DNA of 64,000 nt from Methylotenera sp. (GTDB lineage: Bacteria > Pseudomonadota > Gammaproteobacteria > Burkholderiales > Methylophilaceae). The notes below the pieces were generated by a model. That model worked only from the letters and a program-made list of their open reading frames with translations. It made no database searches and was not told where the DNA came from. The DNA lies in assembly GCA_013141495.1 (NCBI GenBank), contig JABFQV010000002.1, positions 1-64,000 of the forward strand, written 5' to 3'. Shown one piece after another: positions 1 to 11,451 of the stretch. A program made the position numbers and the translations under genes. Positions within the stretch are counted from its first letter, which is position 1, and each line of letters begins with the position of its first letter.

Positions 1-332
1 TCGGCATTCGCTTCTCGCTCGACGACTTTGGCACTGGCTACTCCTCACTACAATACTTAAAAAAACTGCCGCTGTACCAACTTAAAATTGATCAATCCTT
101 TGTGCGTGATATTGCCGATGATATCAGTGACCAAGCCATTGTACGCACCATTATTGCCATGGCACAAACGCTAAACCTGAATGTGATCGCCGAAGGCGTT
201 GAAACCGAACAGCAACGCCAATTATTGCAAAGCAACGGTTGCCACACCTACCAAGGCTACTTATTTAGCCAGCCGGTGCCGATTGCTGAGTTTGAGGCGT
301 TGATGAGTCAATTACAAGGCTTGAAGATTTAG
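1..332 (+). CDS. EAL-domain protein (c-di-GMP phosphodiesterase), 3' end only
   Basis: This is the C-terminal part of an EAL domain, the enzyme family that hydrolyses cyclic di-GMP. The frame is open to the window edge, so the gene starts upstream, and the GTG at 102 in the ORF track is an internal codon. Visible family motifs in order are [10 protein letters not shown] (metal-binding Asp pair), [15 protein letters not shown] and [10 protein letters not shown], so the catalytic half is intact. The protein ends shortly after the domain, as is usual when EAL is the last module. Upstream sensor or GGDEF modules cannot be seen. It converges with recQ. Confidence 0.9.
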   Translation, partial: GIRFSLDDFGTGYSSLQYLKKLPLYQLKIDQSFVRDIADDISDQAIVRTIIAMAQTLNLNVIAEGVETEQQRQLLQSNGCHTYQGYLFSQPVPIAEFEALMSQLQGLKI

Positions 333-343
333 CTATAGAAATA

Positions 344-389
344 ATTAACCCGGATTTTTGCATTATTTATTTGATGGTTAATCTGGGTT
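344..389. terminator. Possible bidirectional terminator between convergent genes
   Basis: Between the EAL gene and recQ, which converge, ATTAACC (344-350) can pair with GGTTAAT (376-382). Alternatively AACCCGGAT (347-355) can pair with ATCTGGGTT (381-389) through one G-T wobble. The loop is long and the T-run is short, so this is only a weak candidate. Confidence 0.3.
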
Positions 390-404
390 TAAACTAATCA
401 GTGT

Positions 405-2282
405 TTAAAAATAAGACGAGCGGTCAACACCGTTTGCAATCTCTTCTAGTACCTGCAAAAATTCATCGCCATAACGTGTTAACTTGGCTTGACCAACACC
501 ACTGATTTTACCCATTTCTGTCAGGCTGCCCGGGCGGAGATTAAGCATTTCAAGTAGCGTGCTATCATGGAATATGACGTAAGGTGGCACACCTTGCTCT
601 TTAGCCAGTTCGATACGCTTGGCTTTGAGGGCGTGCCATAGTGGGTCGTTGTTTAGCTCGGCGTAAGATTCTTTTGCACGTGCCCCGCGTTCTACTTTGC
701 TGACTTTTCGGTTGCTGACTTCAATATCGCGACGTAGCCAGACTTCAGTCTCACCGCGCAATACAGGGCGAGATGTTTCGCTAAGTCTTAGGCCGCCAAA
801 AGCATCCATATCGGTTTCTAAATAACCCGCTGCGACTAATTGCCGAAAAACACTACTCCACTGCTGGGGTGATATGGCTTTGCCAATGCCAAATGTGCTG
901 AGCTGGTGATGGCGAAACTGTTCAACTTTTGGCGTGGTTTTTCCAAGCAGTACATCGGTGAGATGTACTACACCAAAGCGTTGCCCGGTACGATAAACGC
1001 ATGATAAAGCCATTTGCGCAGGTTGCGTTGCATCCCAAGTATCAACAGGGGTAAGGCAATTGTCACATTGGTCACATTTCCCGTCATGTTGCTCGCCAAA
1101 ATAGCGCAATATGGTTTGGTGACGGCATGTAGTTGACTCACAAAAGCCTAATAATGCATCCAGTTTTTGTCGCTCAACATGTTTACGTTCTTCTGAGGCG
1201 TCGCCACTGTCCAGCATTTTGCGCATGCTGACAACATCGCCTAATCCGTAGGTCATCCAAGCATTGGCTGGCAAACCATCTCGACCGGCACGACCTGTTT
1301 CCTGATAGTAGCCTTCCATGCTTTTGGGTAAATCGAGATGTGCAACAAAGCGTACATTGGGTTTATCAATGCCCATGCCAAACGCAATGGTGGCGACAAT
1401 AATCACGCCTTCTTCGCGTAAAAAACGTCGCTGGTTGGCGTTGCGTATGCTGCTATCTAAACCTGCATGATAGGGCAGGGCATCCCATCCGCGCGATTTT
1501 AGCCAGTCGGCGGTTTCTTCAACTTTACGTCGCGATAAGCAATAGATAATGCCTGCGTCATTCGCATGTTCAGCTTCAAGAAAGGCTTCAAGCTGTTGGC
1601 GTGCGTTGGCTTTTTGTGTGACGCGGTATTGAATGTTAGGGCGATCAAAACTGGAAACAAACTGGCGAGCTTGTTCAAGTTTGAGCCGCTCAACAATTTC
1701 CACTCGCGTAAGTGCATCTGCTGTTGCCGTGAGCGCAATGCGCGGTACTTGTGGAAAGCGCTCATGTAAAACCGTGAGCTTGCGGTATTCTGGGCGAAAG
1801 TCGTGTCCCCATTGCGATACGCAGTGTGCCTCATCAATCGCAAAAAGCGCAATCCCTATGTTGTGTTCTATCTGTTCCAGCAATGATAAAAAACTAGGCA
1901 TGAGCAGTCGCTCGGGCGCTACATAGAGGATTTGTAAATCACCGCGCATCAGTTGTGCTGTAATTGCGCTGGCTTCATGTGTGCTTAAGCTGGAATTTAA
2001 AAATGCAGCCTGCACGCCAAGTTGCTGCAAAGCGTCAACTTGGTCTTGCATCAAGGCAATGAGTGGCGAAACCACAATACCAACCCCATTGCGTAGCAGG
2101 GCTGGCAATTGGTAGCACAGTGACTTGCCACCACCGGTTGGCATCAGCACTAGGGCATCACCACCTGCAACCACATGCTCGACAATGGCTTGCTGTTCAC
2201 CACGAAAAGTAGTGTAGCCAAAGACGTCATGCAGGCATTGATGCGCGGTGAAACTGTGTGTCGATAAGTTTGTAAAAGTCAC
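405..2282 (-). CDS. recQ: ATP-dependent DNA helicase RecQ
   Basis: RecQ is a 3'-5' helicase that acts in recombination and replication-fork repair. At 625 aa it has the usual length. The helicase core carries Walker A PTGGGKS (about residues 48-54), the DEAH box in [10 protein letters not shown] (about 148-157) and motif VI in [11 protein letters not shown] zinc-binding Cys cluster ([12 protein letters not shown] then CDQCDNC, about 380-410) is followed by a winged-helix RQC region and a C-terminal HRDC-like domain. It lies 23 bp downstream of the ABC-F gene on the same strand, so the two may be cotranscribed. The start at 2282 gives [11 protein letters not shown]; no convincing Shine-Dalgarno sequence was seen. 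Confidence 0.97.
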   Translation of the reverse strand: MTFTNLSTHSFTAHQCLHDVFGYTTFRGEQQAIVEHVVAGGDALVLMPTGGGKSLCYQLPALLRNGVGIVVSPLIALMQDQVDALQQLGVQAAFLNSSLSTHEASAITAQLMRGDLQILYVAPERLLMPSFLSLLEQIEHNIGIALFAIDEAHCVSQWGHDFRPEYRKLTVLHERFPQVPRIALTATADALTRVEIVERLKLEQARQFVSSFDRPNIQYRVTQKANARQQLEAFLEAEHANDAGIIYCLSRRKVEETADWLKSRGWDALPYHAGLDSSIRNANQRRFLREEGVIIVATIAFGMGIDKPNVRFVAHLDLPKSMEGYYQETGRAGRDGLPANAWMTYGLGDVVSMRKMLDSGDASEERKHVERQKLDALLGFCESTTCRHQTILRYFGEQHDGKCDQCDNCLTPVDTWDATQPAQMALSCVYRTGQRFGVVHLTDVLLGKTTPKVEQFRHHQLSTFGIGKAISPQQWSSVFRQLVAAGYLETDMDAFGGLRLSETSRPVLRGETEVWLRRDIEVSNRKVSKVERGARAKESYAELNNDPLWHALKAKRIELAKEQGVPPYVIFHDSTLLEMLNLRPGSLTEMGKISGVGQAKLTRYGDEFLQVLEEIANGVDRSSYF

Positions 2283-2305
2283 TAAAACGCAACGCTAAGC
2301 TAAGC

Positions 2306-3901
2306 TTATTCAACCCCTTGACTTATTAAGTAGTCTTCATAATTACCAGTAAAGTCAATAATTTTGCCTGGCTTAATTTCGATAATACGCGTGGCGATAG
2401 AGCTTACAAACTCACGGTCGTGGCTGACGAAAAACAGCGTGCCTTTATATTTATCGAGTGCGGTATTGAGTGCCTCAATAGACTCCATGTCCATGTGGTT
2501 GGTCGGTTCATCCATGAGCATGACATTGGTTCTTGCCAGCATCATTTTGCCGTATAGCATGCGACCTTTTTCACCACCGGATAATACTTTGACCGATTTT
2601 TTAGTATCGTCACCACCAAATAATAAACGTCCTAGCATGCTGCGCACTACTTGGTCGTCATCACCAGGCTGGCGATAAAGCGACATCCATTCAAACAAGT
2701 CTTCGCCATTTTCAAATTCGTATTCGTGATCTTGTGCAAAGTAGCCGATATTGGCTTTCTCTGCCCATTTAACTTCGCCGTGATTAGGTTGCAGGTCACG
2801 CGCCAGGCAACGTAAAAATGTGGTTTTACCAATACCATTTTCACCAATAATCGCGACTTTTTCACCGGCTTCAAAGATCATATCAACATCATTAAACAAC
2901 GGTTTATCAAAGCCGTGGCTGAGTTTTTTCAACTCAACAGCGTTGCGGTACAGTTTGTCGCGATCGTCAAACTCAAAGCGGATAAACGGATATTGACGGC
3001 TTGAAGGTTTAAATTCCTCAATTTTGATTTTATCAATTTTCTTGGCACGACTGGTCGCCTGCTTCGCTTTTGAGGCATTGGCAGAGAAGCGGCGCACAAA
3101 GTCCTGCAGTTCAGCGACCATCAGTTTGGCTTTATCATTGTCTTTGGTTGCCTGCGCACGTGCGGCAGTGCTGGCTTCCATATAATCATCGTAATTACCT
3201 GGGTAAACCGTAATTTTTCCATAATCCATATCGCAAGTATGCGTACAAACCTGGTTTAAAAAGTGACGGTCATGTGAAATGATAATCATGGTGCAGTCAC
3301 GGTTATTCAGTACATCTTCTAACCAACGAATGGTGTTAATGTCCAAGTTATTGGTAGGTTCATCCAGCAGCAAAATATCCGGGTTAGAGAACAGCGCTTG
3401 CACCAGCAAAACGCGCAATTTCCAACCAGGTGCTACGGCGCTCATTGGGCCGTTGTGTTGCTCAATCGGGATACCTACGCCCATCAAAAGCTCGCCAGCA
3501 CGTGCTTCGGCAGTGTAGCCGTCATATTCCGCAAACACGCCTTCCAGCTCGGCGGCGCGCATGTAGTCATCCTCAGTGGCTTCTAAATTAGCGTAGATCG
3601 CATTTTTTTCTACATTCGCCTTCCACATTTCTTCATGGCCCATCATGACCACATCGAGCACACGTTGATCTTCGTAAGCAAACTGGTCTTGGCGAAGAAA
3701 CGCCATACGCTCATGGCTGTCGATTGAAATATTGCCCGCACTAGGCACTAATTCGCCCGCCAGCACTTTCATGTAAGTGGATTTACCACAGCCATTGGCA
3801 CCGATTAAACCATAGCGATTGTTATCGCCAAATTTAACAGAGACATTTTCAAACAATGGCTTAGCGCCAAATTGCACAGTGATGTTGTTGCTGATTAACA
3901 T
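2306..3901 (-). CDS. ybiT: ABC-F family ATPase, YbiT type
   Basis: This soluble protein has two ABC modules and no membrane domain, the layout of ABC-F translation factors that bind the ribosomal E site. Walker A motifs are GANGCGKS (about 34-41) and GENGIGKT in the second half. Walker B appears as [11 protein letters not shown] and [10 protein letters not shown]. The second signature is LSGGEKGR, while the first is degenerate (VAPGWKLR). That degenerate first signature, the length of 531 aa and the ending [13 protein letters not shown] match E. coli YbiT closely from memory. Its physiological role is not well defined in any organism. It precedes recQ on the same strand. Confidence 0.93.
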   Translation of the reverse strand: MLISNNITVQFGAKPLFENVSVKFGDNNRYGLIGANGCGKSTYMKVLAGELVPSAGNISIDSHERMAFLRQDQFAYEDQRVLDVVMMGHEEMWKANVEKNAIYANLEATEDDYMRAAELEGVFAEYDGYTAEARAGELLMGVGIPIEQHNGPMSAVAPGWKLRVLLVQALFSNPDILLLDEPTNNLDINTIRWLEDVLNNRDCTMIIISHDRHFLNQVCTHTCDMDYGKITVYPGNYDDYMEASTAARAQATKDNDKAKLMVAELQDFVRRFSANASKAKQATSRAKKIDKIKIEEFKPSSRQYPFIRFEFDDRDKLYRNAVELKKLSHGFDKPLFNDVDMIFEAGEKVAIIGENGIGKTTFLRCLARDLQPNHGEVKWAEKANIGYFAQDHEYEFENGEDLFEWMSLYRQPGDDDQVVRSMLGRLLFGGDDTKKSVKVLSGGEKGRMLYGKMMLARTNVMLMDEPTNHMDMESIEALNTALDKYKGTLFFVSHDREFVSSIATRIIEIKPGKIIDFTGNYEDYLISQGVE

Positions 3902-3925
3902 TATTGCTTTTCCTAATTGTATTTT

Positions 3926-4086
3926 TCACCACAGAGCCGCGGAGGCAGACAGGCACAGAGAAAACTAAAATCACGCAACTCGTCATTCTGAGCAAAGCGA
4001 AGAATCCAGCACTTAAGTTAGCATCATGGATTCTTCGCTTTGCTCAGAATGACGAGAGTTCGGTTTTCTCCGCGTCTCTGTGGTGA
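3926..4086. repeat. Nested inverted-repeat element (intergenic palindrome A)
   Basis: Two nested inverted repeats fill the gap between ybiT and the nitroreductase gene. The inner arms 3979-4008 and 4027-4056 are a perfect 30-bp inverted repeat containing CATTCTGAGCAAAGCGAAGA, with an 18-nt loop. The outer arms 3926-3944 and 4068-4086 (TCACCACAGAG type) pair over 19 bp with one mismatch. The 60-aa ORF in the track at 3904-4086 is just this palindrome read through. A close relative of the inner palindrome lies at 28583-28655. Its function is unknown; it could act as a transcriptional punctuation hairpin or a REP/MITE-like mobile repeat. Confidence 0.9.
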
Positions 4087-4099
4087 ATTGCTTTTATAT

Positions 4100-4702
4100 T
4101 TAAAACTTATTATGTACTACCACTTCATCCATCGCTAATTGCCCGCCGCGCGGCATGGCTTGTTTTAAAGCTTTGCCCACTACCACAAACATGGCTGGCG
4201 TATGATCCGCTGGCAAGTTAAGTAGTTTGGCTACGGCATCAAAGTCAAAGCCATCCATCGGGCAGCTGTCGTAGCCCATTTCTTTGGCTGTCAACATGAT
4301 GTTCATGGCGGCCATGCCACATGAGCGCATCGCTTCATCGCGCTGCACTTGTTCTAAGCCCTCGTAATATTGGCCTATGGCTGGAACGAGATAATCTTGC
4401 ACCGGCTTGGGTGCGTTTACCCAATAGCGTTCAGGTTGTTTTGCCCATGCTTTTAAATCTGCGGTCAGCACGATCAGCAATGAAGCTTCTTCAACCTGTG
4501 CCTGATCCCAACTCACGTTACGAATTTCTTTGCGAAGCGCAGGATCGTCCACTACGACAAAGCGCCAGTTTTGAATATTAAAAGCTGTGGGTGACAGCAT
4601 TGCCAATGACATGAGTTTGGCAATTTCTTGTTGCGTCATTTTATGCGTGGGGTCATACGCCTTGACTGAGCGTCGTTCTACAATGGCTTGGCTAACAATC
4701 AT
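4100..4702 (-). CDS. Nitroreductase family protein
   Basis: A 200-aa member of the FMN-dependent nitroreductase family, which uses NAD(P)H to reduce nitro, quinone or similar substrates. The N-terminus (AIVERRSVKAYDP) holds the usual RRS FMN-phosphate contact region, followed by SPTAFNIQNWRFVVV. The C-terminal half has GMAAMNIMLTAKEMGYDSCPM, typical of the dimer and FMN-binding part. The true substrate cannot be read from sequence. The start overlaps the stop of the upstream Gre-type gene (ATGA), which points to translational coupling in the guaB-guaA-gre-nitroreductase series. Confidence 0.88.
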   Translation of the reverse strand: MIVSQAIVERRSVKAYDPTHKMTQQEIAKLMSLAMLSPTAFNIQNWRFVVVDDPALRKEIRNVSWDQAQVEEASLLIVLTADLKAWAKQPERYWVNAPKPVQDYLVPAIGQYYEGLEQVQRDEAMRSCGMAAMNIMLTAKEMGYDSCPMDGFDFDAVAKLLNLPADHTPAMFVVVGKALKQAMPRGGQLAMDEVVVHNKF

Positions 4703-5202
4703 GATTCGTAGTGGATATCCAAAATTTCTAAAGTAATGTCACCAACAGGACGTTGCCAAGTGACGGTGTCGCCAATTTTTTGACCCAGCAAAGCTTTTGC
4801 TAACGGTGAAACCCAGCTGACTTTGTTGATGGTGGCATCAGCTTCATCCTCACCTACGACGTGAAATGTATGCTGAGCACCTTCGCCATCCTTCACCTCA
4901 ACTGTTGCACCAAACAACACCGTTTCGTGGCTTTGTGTTTTAGGGTCAACCAATATGGCTGAATCTAGCCGTGCACGCACATAACGCAAATCACGCTCAA
5001 TTTCAGCAATTTTGTCTTTACCAAAGGTGTCTTCGGTCGTGTCTTTTAGGGTGTCCAGTTGCGCTAATAGTGACTCTTCAAGCGTTTGTAGCTCCAGTGC
5101 GCCTGTGGGTGTCACGTAATTAGGATGCTCGCTAATGGGACGCTCGACAATATCGTCGCCAGCTTGCTCAAATCTTTCTTCATTTACAAATGCACGACTC
5201 AT
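4699..5202 (-). CDS. GreA/GreB family transcription elongation factor
   Basis: This protein belongs to the Gre family, which binds the RNA polymerase secondary channel and stimulates cleavage of backtracked RNA. The ORF track begins at 5289, but that start lies inside guaA. The ATG at 5202 (MSRAFVNEERFEQ) has AGGAGA just upstream and gives 167 aa, the usual size. The N-terminal coiled-coil region includes the charged stretch around EIERDLRYVRARLDSA, and the C-terminal FKBP-like part ends WVSPLAKALLGQKIGDTVTW. It is of the beta-proteobacterial type starting MSRAFV-; whether it behaves as GreA or GreB cannot be settled here. It starts 13 bp after guaA and overlaps the nitroreductase by 4 bp. 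Confidence 0.88.
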   Translation of the reverse strand: MSRAFVNEERFEQAGDDIVERPISEHPNYVTPTGALELQTLEESLLAQLDTLKDTTEDTFGKDKIAEIERDLRYVRARLDSAILVDPKTQSHETVLFGATVEVKDGEGAQHTFHVVGEDEADATINKVSWVSPLAKALLGQKIGDTVTWQRPVGDITLEILDIHYES

Positions 5203-5215
5203 AGATGATCTCCTG

Positions 5216-6823
5216 TTATTCCCACTCAATGGTTGCTGGCGGTTTGCCTGAAACGTCATAAACCACGCGGTTAATCCCGCGCACTTCATTGATAATGCGA
5301 TTAGAAACGCGACCTAAAAGCGCGTATGGCAGTTCTGCCCAATGCGCGGTCATAAAGTCACTGGTGACTACGGCGCGTAATGCCACCACGTAATCATAAG
5401 TACGGCCGTCGCCCATTACGCCGACTGACTTAACGGGTAAAAATACCGTAAATGCCTGGCTGGTAAGTTCGTACCAAGTTTTACCAGTGACATCATCTTT
5501 AGTGTTGCGTAGCTCTTCAATAAAAATTGCGTCTGCACGGCGTAGTAAATCTGCAAAGTCTTTTTTAACTTCACCTAAAATACGCACGCCCAAACCAGGG
5601 CCGGGAAAAGGGTGGCGATATACCATGTCCGGTGGCAAGCCCAGCGCCACACCAAGCTCACGCACTTCATCTTTAAATAGGTCGCGTAGTGGCTCCAACA
5701 GTTTTAAGCCTAAGGTTTCTGGCAACCCACCCACGTTGTGGTGACTTTTAATGGTGACGGCTTTTTTGGATTTCGCGCCGCCTGATTCAATCACGTCAGG
5801 GTAAATTGTACCCTGCGCTAAAAAGGTTGCCCCTTTATGCCCACCGTTCCCCGCTTTAAGCTTGGCGGCTTCGGCTTTAAATACTTCTACAAATTCGCGA
5901 CCGATAATTTTGCGTTTGGCTTCAGGCTCACTCACACCTGCCAAATGCCCCATAAATTGGTCGGTAGCGTCCACGCGAATAACGTTTACATGTAAGCGCC
6001 CAGCGAACATATCCATCACCATGTCGCCTTCATTCAAGCGCAATAAACCATGATCCACAAATACGCAAGTGAGCTGGTCGCCAATCGCTCGATGAATAAG
6101 CGCTGCGGCAACGCTTGAGTCAACGCCGCCTGATAAGCCTAAAATCACTTCTTCATCACCCACTTGGGCTTTAATTTTAGCCACAGCCTCAGTAATGTAA
6201 TCGCCCATAATCCAGTCTGGGTTTGCACCGCAAATGTCTAACACAAAGCGGTTGAGCATCGCCTGACCTTGCTTGGTGTGCGTCACTTCAGGGTGAAACT
6301 GCACTGCATAAAATTTGCGTGTTTCATCTGCCATTGCCGCGACAGGCGTCGTTTCGTTACTGGCAATCACTTTAAAGCCGGCAGGTAATTCAGTTACCTT
6401 GTCGCCGTGGCTCATCCACACATCAAGCAAACCGTGACCTTGGGCATTGGTGTTGTCTTGAATGTCGCGGAATAGGGCAGAGTGACCATGCGCGCGCACT
6501 GCAGCATAACCAAACTCACGTTTATGCCCAGCCTCGACCTTGCCGCCGAGTTGTTGCGCCATGGTTTGCATGCCATAACAAATGCCCAATACCGGCACGC
6601 CGAGTTCGAATACCGCTTGCGGCGCTTTGTCTGTTTCTTCTTCATACACGCTGGCATGACTACCTGAAAGAATAATGCCGTCAGCGCCAAAGTTGCGCAC
6701 AAAGTCGTCAGAGACTTCACATGAGTGAATTTCGCAATACACATGCGCCTCACGCACGCGGCGTGCGATGAGTTGAGTCACTTGGGAACCGAAGTCGAGT
6801 ATAAGGATTTTTGAATGAGACAT
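5216..6823 (-). CDS. guaA: GMP synthase (glutamine-hydrolysing)
   Basis: GuaA converts XMP, ATP and glutamine to GMP, the last step of guanine nucleotide synthesis. The N-terminal class I glutamine amidotransferase has the nucleophile in LGICYGMQT (Cys about 82) and the partner His-Glu in VQFHPEVTH. The central ATP pyrophosphatase has the SGGVDSS loop near residue 230. The C-terminal dimerisation domain ends in PPATIEWE, the standard GuaA tail. At 535 aa it is close to the E. coli enzyme. It lies downstream of guaB on the same strand, the common guaBA order, with a hairpin-forming repeat between the two. Confidence 0.98.
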   Translation of the reverse strand: MSHSKILILDFGSQVTQLIARRVREAHVYCEIHSCEVSDDFVRNFGADGIILSGSHASVYEEETDKAPQAVFELGVPVLGICYGMQTMAQQLGGKVEAGHKREFGYAAVRAHGHSALFRDIQDNTNAQGHGLLDVWMSHGDKVTELPAGFKVIASNETTPVAAMADETRKFYAVQFHPEVTHTKQGQAMLNRFVLDICGANPDWIMGDYITEAVAKIKAQVGDEEVILGLSGGVDSSVAAALIHRAIGDQLTCVFVDHGLLRLNEGDMVMDMFAGRLHVNVIRVDATDQFMGHLAGVSEPEAKRKIIGREFVEVFKAEAAKLKAGNGGHKGATFLAQGTIYPDVIESGGAKSKKAVTIKSHHNVGGLPETLGLKLLEPLRDLFKDEVRELGVALGLPPDMVYRHPFPGPGLGVRILGEVKKDFADLLRRADAIFIEELRNTKDDVTGKTWYELTSQAFTVFLPVKSVGVMGDGRTYDYVVALRAVVTSDFMTAHWAELPYALLGRVSNRIINEVRGINRVVYDVSGKPPATIEWE

Positions 6824-6840
6824 TTTTTAGCCGTAAAATG

Positions 6841-6894
6841 CACAGAGAACACAGCCTCAGAGTTTTTGATTTCTCTGATGTTGTGTTCTCTGTG
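6841..6894. repeat. Inverted repeat in the guaB-guaA gap
   Basis: CACAGAGAACACA (6841-6853) and its exact reverse complement (6882-6894) flank a smaller CAGAG/CTCTG pair, making a strong hairpin between guaB and guaA. The CACAGAG word is shared with the outer arms of the element at 3926-4086. It may act as a processing or attenuation hairpin or be a relic of the same repeat family. Confidence 0.8.
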
Positions 6895-6917
6895 GCTAGA
6901 GTTAATATTTAAGTGAA

Positions 6918-8405
<1,488 letters not shown>

Positions 8406-8593
8406 TTATACAGAGATATGAGCGAGTTAGCGAGAGTGGGGCGATATTTTTGTTAACATTTGTCAATGCCAGTCAGTCACCTCAATGCTAGTAAGGCGTA
8501 TGAGGGTTGTTACCGCACGTGATAAGTGCGCAACACTTGCTTGTAACTGAGATAGGTCATAATATGTACAAAATGTGTGAAAAAGGATCCGGT

Positions 8594-9112
8594 ATGAAAA
8601 TTCGCTTGTTATTGCTGTCAGTTGCAATGTTGCCTATGCTGGCAAATGCTGATATTTACAAATGGAAAGATAAAGACGGTAGTGTGCGTTATAGTGATGT
8701 GCCGCCGGCATCTAATGTGAAGCAAGAGCCGATGCAGGGAAAAAAGTTACCTAAAGCCACAGGTGATGCACCGCTATCTGCAGTTGAGGGAGACGTCACA
8801 ACTGCAATTAACCGAGGTAAAGCGGCAGTAGTAAAAGAGCCTGCGGATAAAGCGCCACTAACTAAAGAAGAGGCTGCTGCCAAACGTGCTAAAGATGCTG
8901 AAGCACAAAAAAAAGCAGATGAAGCAAAGCAGGCAGACTTAAAACTTAAGCTTGAAAACTGCAAGGCATCTAAGTCAAATTTAGCGACTTATATCAATGG
9001 TGGCCGAATTGCTAAAACGAATGAAAATGGTGAGCGTGTATATTTGGGTGATGATGAAATCAACCAAGGTAAGCTTGATGCACAAAAAGATGTTGAAAAG
9101 TATTGTGACTAG
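8594..9112 (+). CDS. DUF4124-domain periplasmic protein
   Basis: A small exported protein of unknown function. The ORF track starts at 8507, but the ATG at 8594 is preceded by AAAAGGA and opens a clean signal peptide (MKIRLLLLSVAMLPMLANA, cleavage after ANA). This is followed at once by DIYKWKDKDGSVRYSDVPP, the hallmark of DUF4124. The middle is an Ala/Lys/Glu-rich, probably coiled-coil stretch, and two Cys remain near the C-terminus. Such proteins are common in beta- and gammaproteobacteria with no settled role. It is transcribed divergently from guaB. Confidence 0.85.
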   Translation: MKIRLLLLSVAMLPMLANADIYKWKDKDGSVRYSDVPPASNVKQEPMQGKKLPKATGDAPLSAVEGDVTTAINRGKAAVVKEPADKAPLTKEEAAAKRAKDAEAQKKADEAKQADLKLKLENCKASKSNLATYINGGRIAKTNENGERVYLGDDEINQGKLDAQKDVEKYCD

Positions 9113-9230
9113 TTCAACTAAAGAGCGTGCTTTATCTGCATCATTTCAACGCAATTTTAGTTGGTATCGCTTGGGCGATTGCCTAACTCGTAAGCATCAA
9201 TTTACCAGCCTGCGCGAACATTTATCCTGA

Positions 9231-9818
9231 TTACTTCTCATTGCCTAAAGCGCGCCGATATTGTTCCAGCTTGGCTTCGTAATCTTCTGCATCACCATAA
9301 TCCAAAAATCGCGCATAACGCGAATGCGTGCTTAAAATCTTTCTGGCGTGTTTAATCGGGCAAAAATATTGCTCGGTTCGCCCTACAATTTCACTGATAT
9401 AAGCAATCATCCCGGTACCGTAAGCGCAATAAGTGCAGTGGAATTTTTCAATAAAGTTAAGGTAACTCAGTTGTTGCCTATCAAAAATAATGTAGTCACC
9501 CCGGCGTACCTTTTTAATACCATAAATTGGAAAGCAGGTGAGTTGATAAAACGTAATAAAAATGTCGGTAATGATTAGCGGAATAATCATGGCGTAAATG
9601 ATAGGGCCGGTAATTAGATTTTGCGGGCGATCGGTAATCAACCAGCGGAAAAAATTTCTTTTAAGCCTGCGGTGTGTTTCTTTAATGGATTGCTCAAACT
9701 CGACTCGTTTACCTTTGATTTGAAAAAACATGGTGGACGGCTGTTCACTTAGCGCGGTACGTAAGTCATCTTCAAGCGCTGTGATTTGGTCTAGTAACTG
9801 TTGAATGCGATCGTTCAT
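9231..9818 (-). CDS. Conserved hypothetical membrane protein
   Basis: I do not recognise a named family. The ORF track starts at 9869, but ATG 9818 (MNDRIQQLLDQITALEDDL) opens a convincing coiled-coil N-terminus and gives 195 aa. A hydrophobic stretch at about residues 70-95 (PIIYAMIIPLIITDIFITFYQ) probably forms one or two membrane passes. It is followed by a basic segment and a soluble C-terminus with a CTYC pair and a later Cys, which could bind metal. It converges with the DUF4124 gene and lies 172 bp from the end of the asmA-like gene. Confidence 0.7.
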   Translation of the reverse strand: MNDRIQQLLDQITALEDDLRTALSEQPSTMFFQIKGKRVEFEQSIKETHRRLKRNFFRWLITDRPQNLITGPIIYAMIIPLIITDIFITFYQLTCFPIYGIKKVRRGDYIIFDRQQLSYLNFIEKFHCTYCAYGTGMIAYISEIVGRTEQYFCPIKHARKILSTHSRYARFLDYGDAEDYEAKLEQYRRALGNEK

Positions 9819-10041
9819 GTTAAACCCATTGTGATGACTGAGGGTGTAAGTATAACGGCATATGACCAAGCATTACGCCTAATAGTATTGCATGGTTGAT
9901 TTGGATTGATTGACCTGCAACATTTAATTGAATATTGATAACCCATGGTGGATGGTTGAAGCTAATCTGCCAATATCTTCTGCTACCCAACGATAAAACC
10001 TATCATTAACTACGCCTGTATAACGCTACGTTTTTTAATGA

Positions 10042-11379
10042 TTATTTACTTTGAAAAAAGCCTTTTAATCTATCCACCGCCCCGCCTGCTTTAATACCCA
10101 AGCTAGTACCAACCCCTGGCCCTAAAATGGCGGTCCCTGCAATGGCTCCAGCCATTGCCGCTTTGGAAGGTAATACCACTGGGTTACTTAAAGTGCCCGA
10201 AACTTCAAGTGGAATCGCCACCAAGCTCACGCTATGCTTTAGCTCAACCTGTGCAATCCCATCTAGCTCTTTATTTGGTTTTATTTTAACCTGCCCAGTG
10301 GCAGTTAATAAGCCAGAGCTTATTTTAAGATCACGCAGATTATGCTGCCGGCCCCTCATGCTAAATAAACCTGAAAACTCATTAAATTCGGTTTCAGCGT
10401 TGCCTGTATCTTGCTTTACTAACAAGCTCGCTACCTTTACCAAATCCAAGCCATGCAATACACCGTTATTTACGCTAAATCTAAAATCTGCCTGCATGTT
10501 ATCTATCAGTGCGGTGGCCTCTTTTGCACTGCTAGAAAAATCACCGTGACTAAGTAAGCTACCACTTAAATAAACAGCCTTGCTCACCATGCGGCTGGGC
10601 TCTTTTACTGATAAGTTATGTACTTTTAATTTGCCGCTTGTGCGCCAGTTTTTATCCCAAGACACCATTGCATTGCCTGTCAACTTACCCTTATAAAGGT
10701 CAATGTTGATATTGGGAATCTCTAATCGATTACCTGTTATCTGCATTTCAATTTGCGCCTTATCAATCACTAAAGGCAATCCTATTGGCAAAAGCAATTT
10801 ATCTGCTTGCACTAATATCAAATAATCACCACCCTTAGGCGTTACATCAGCTTTCAGCGCGCCATCGGCCGTTTCTAATTTTGCTGATGTCAATACATTC
10901 GCATTTGTGAAATCAGCATCCAAGTTAACATGGGGCAGCTTCATATCGGGCCAATCGAACTGTAGCGCATCAACCTTAACATTACGAATATTGATAGTGG
11001 CTACATCGCTATTATCCGATGGCTTACTAGATAAGGTAGATATAAGCGCCACAGCCGCCTGTTTGATAATAGGCTTGCTCACATTTAAATCAATTACTTT
11101 GGTTGCAGAAAACAAGGTAGTTAAGCTTGGAACCACCACAATCTGCGCTACCTTTATTTCTTGGAACTTACCAAGGGTAATGTCATTTACCACCACTCGT
11201 GGGCTAGGTAGCAATAACCAATGCCCAGAAGCAATCGTCACCGGCACCCCTAGCTTTTCACTTGCCATACCTTCAACTTTATTTAGATAAGATTGTGTGG
11301 GAATGAAAAAAGGTAAGAAAATCAATAAGCTAATTACAGCAGATGACCAAATTGATATTTTTTTGATATTTTTCGTCAA
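10042..11379 (-). CDS. AsmA-like protein
   Basis: A 445-aa AsmA-type protein anchored by one N-terminal helix (SAVISLLIFLPFF), with the rest predicted in the periplasm. Larger AsmA relatives are linked to phospholipid transport between membranes. Typical features are an early SYLNKVEGMASEKLGVPVTI segment, a repetitive beta-rich middle and the C-terminal AsmA part (SGLFSMRGRQHNLRDLKISSGLLTATGQVKI). It ends with a Gly/Ala-rich stretch. The ORF-track start at 11478 runs into the tRNA-Asn gene on the other strand and is unlikely. The TTG at 11379 has AGGA just upstream and places the basic residues directly before the membrane helix, so I chose it. Confidence 0.78.
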   Translation of the reverse strand: MTKNIKKISIWSSAVISLLIFLPFFIPTQSYLNKVEGMASEKLGVPVTIASGHWLLLPSPRVVVNDITLGKFQEIKVAQIVVVPSLTTLFSATKVIDLNVSKPIIKQAAVALISTLSSKPSDNSDVATINIRNVKVDALQFDWPDMKLPHVNLDADFTNANVLTSAKLETADGALKADVTPKGGDYLILVQADKLLLPIGLPLVIDKAQIEMQITGNRLEIPNINIDLYKGKLTGNAMVSWDKNWRTSGKLKVHNLSVKEPSRMVSKAVYLSGSLLSHGDFSSSAKEATALIDNMQADFRFSVNNGVLHGLDLVKVASLLVKQDTGNAETEFNEFSGLFSMRGRQHNLRDLKISSGLLTATGQVKIKPNKELDGIAQVELKHSVSLVAIPLEVSGTLSNPVVLPSKAAMAGAIAGTAILGPGVGTSLGIKAGGAVDRLKGFFQSK

Positions 11380-11407
11380 AATAATCCTAAAAAATGTTGA
11401 GTAGTGA

Positions 11408-11436
11408 TTGACCGAATCCCGCTTAGTCAGTATTAT
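11408..11436 (+). promoter_or_regulatory. Promoter of tRNA-Asn
   Basis: TTGACC (11408-11413), a 17-nt spacer and TATTAT (11431-11436) form a near-consensus sigma-70 promoter ending 15 nt before the tRNA. Confidence 0.8.
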
Positions 11437-11451
11437 AGCGCCTTCACCAAT

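Noticed and set aside
3904-4086. 60-aa ORF in the track between ybiT and the nitroreductase gene
   Set aside because: The frame simply reads through the nested palindrome; the N- and C-terminal halves mirror each other and there is no ribosome-binding site.
8997-9230. 77-aa ORF at the end of the DUF4124 gene
   Set aside because: Most of it overlaps the real gene in another frame; the last 118 nt have no start, ribosome-binding site or recognisable motif.
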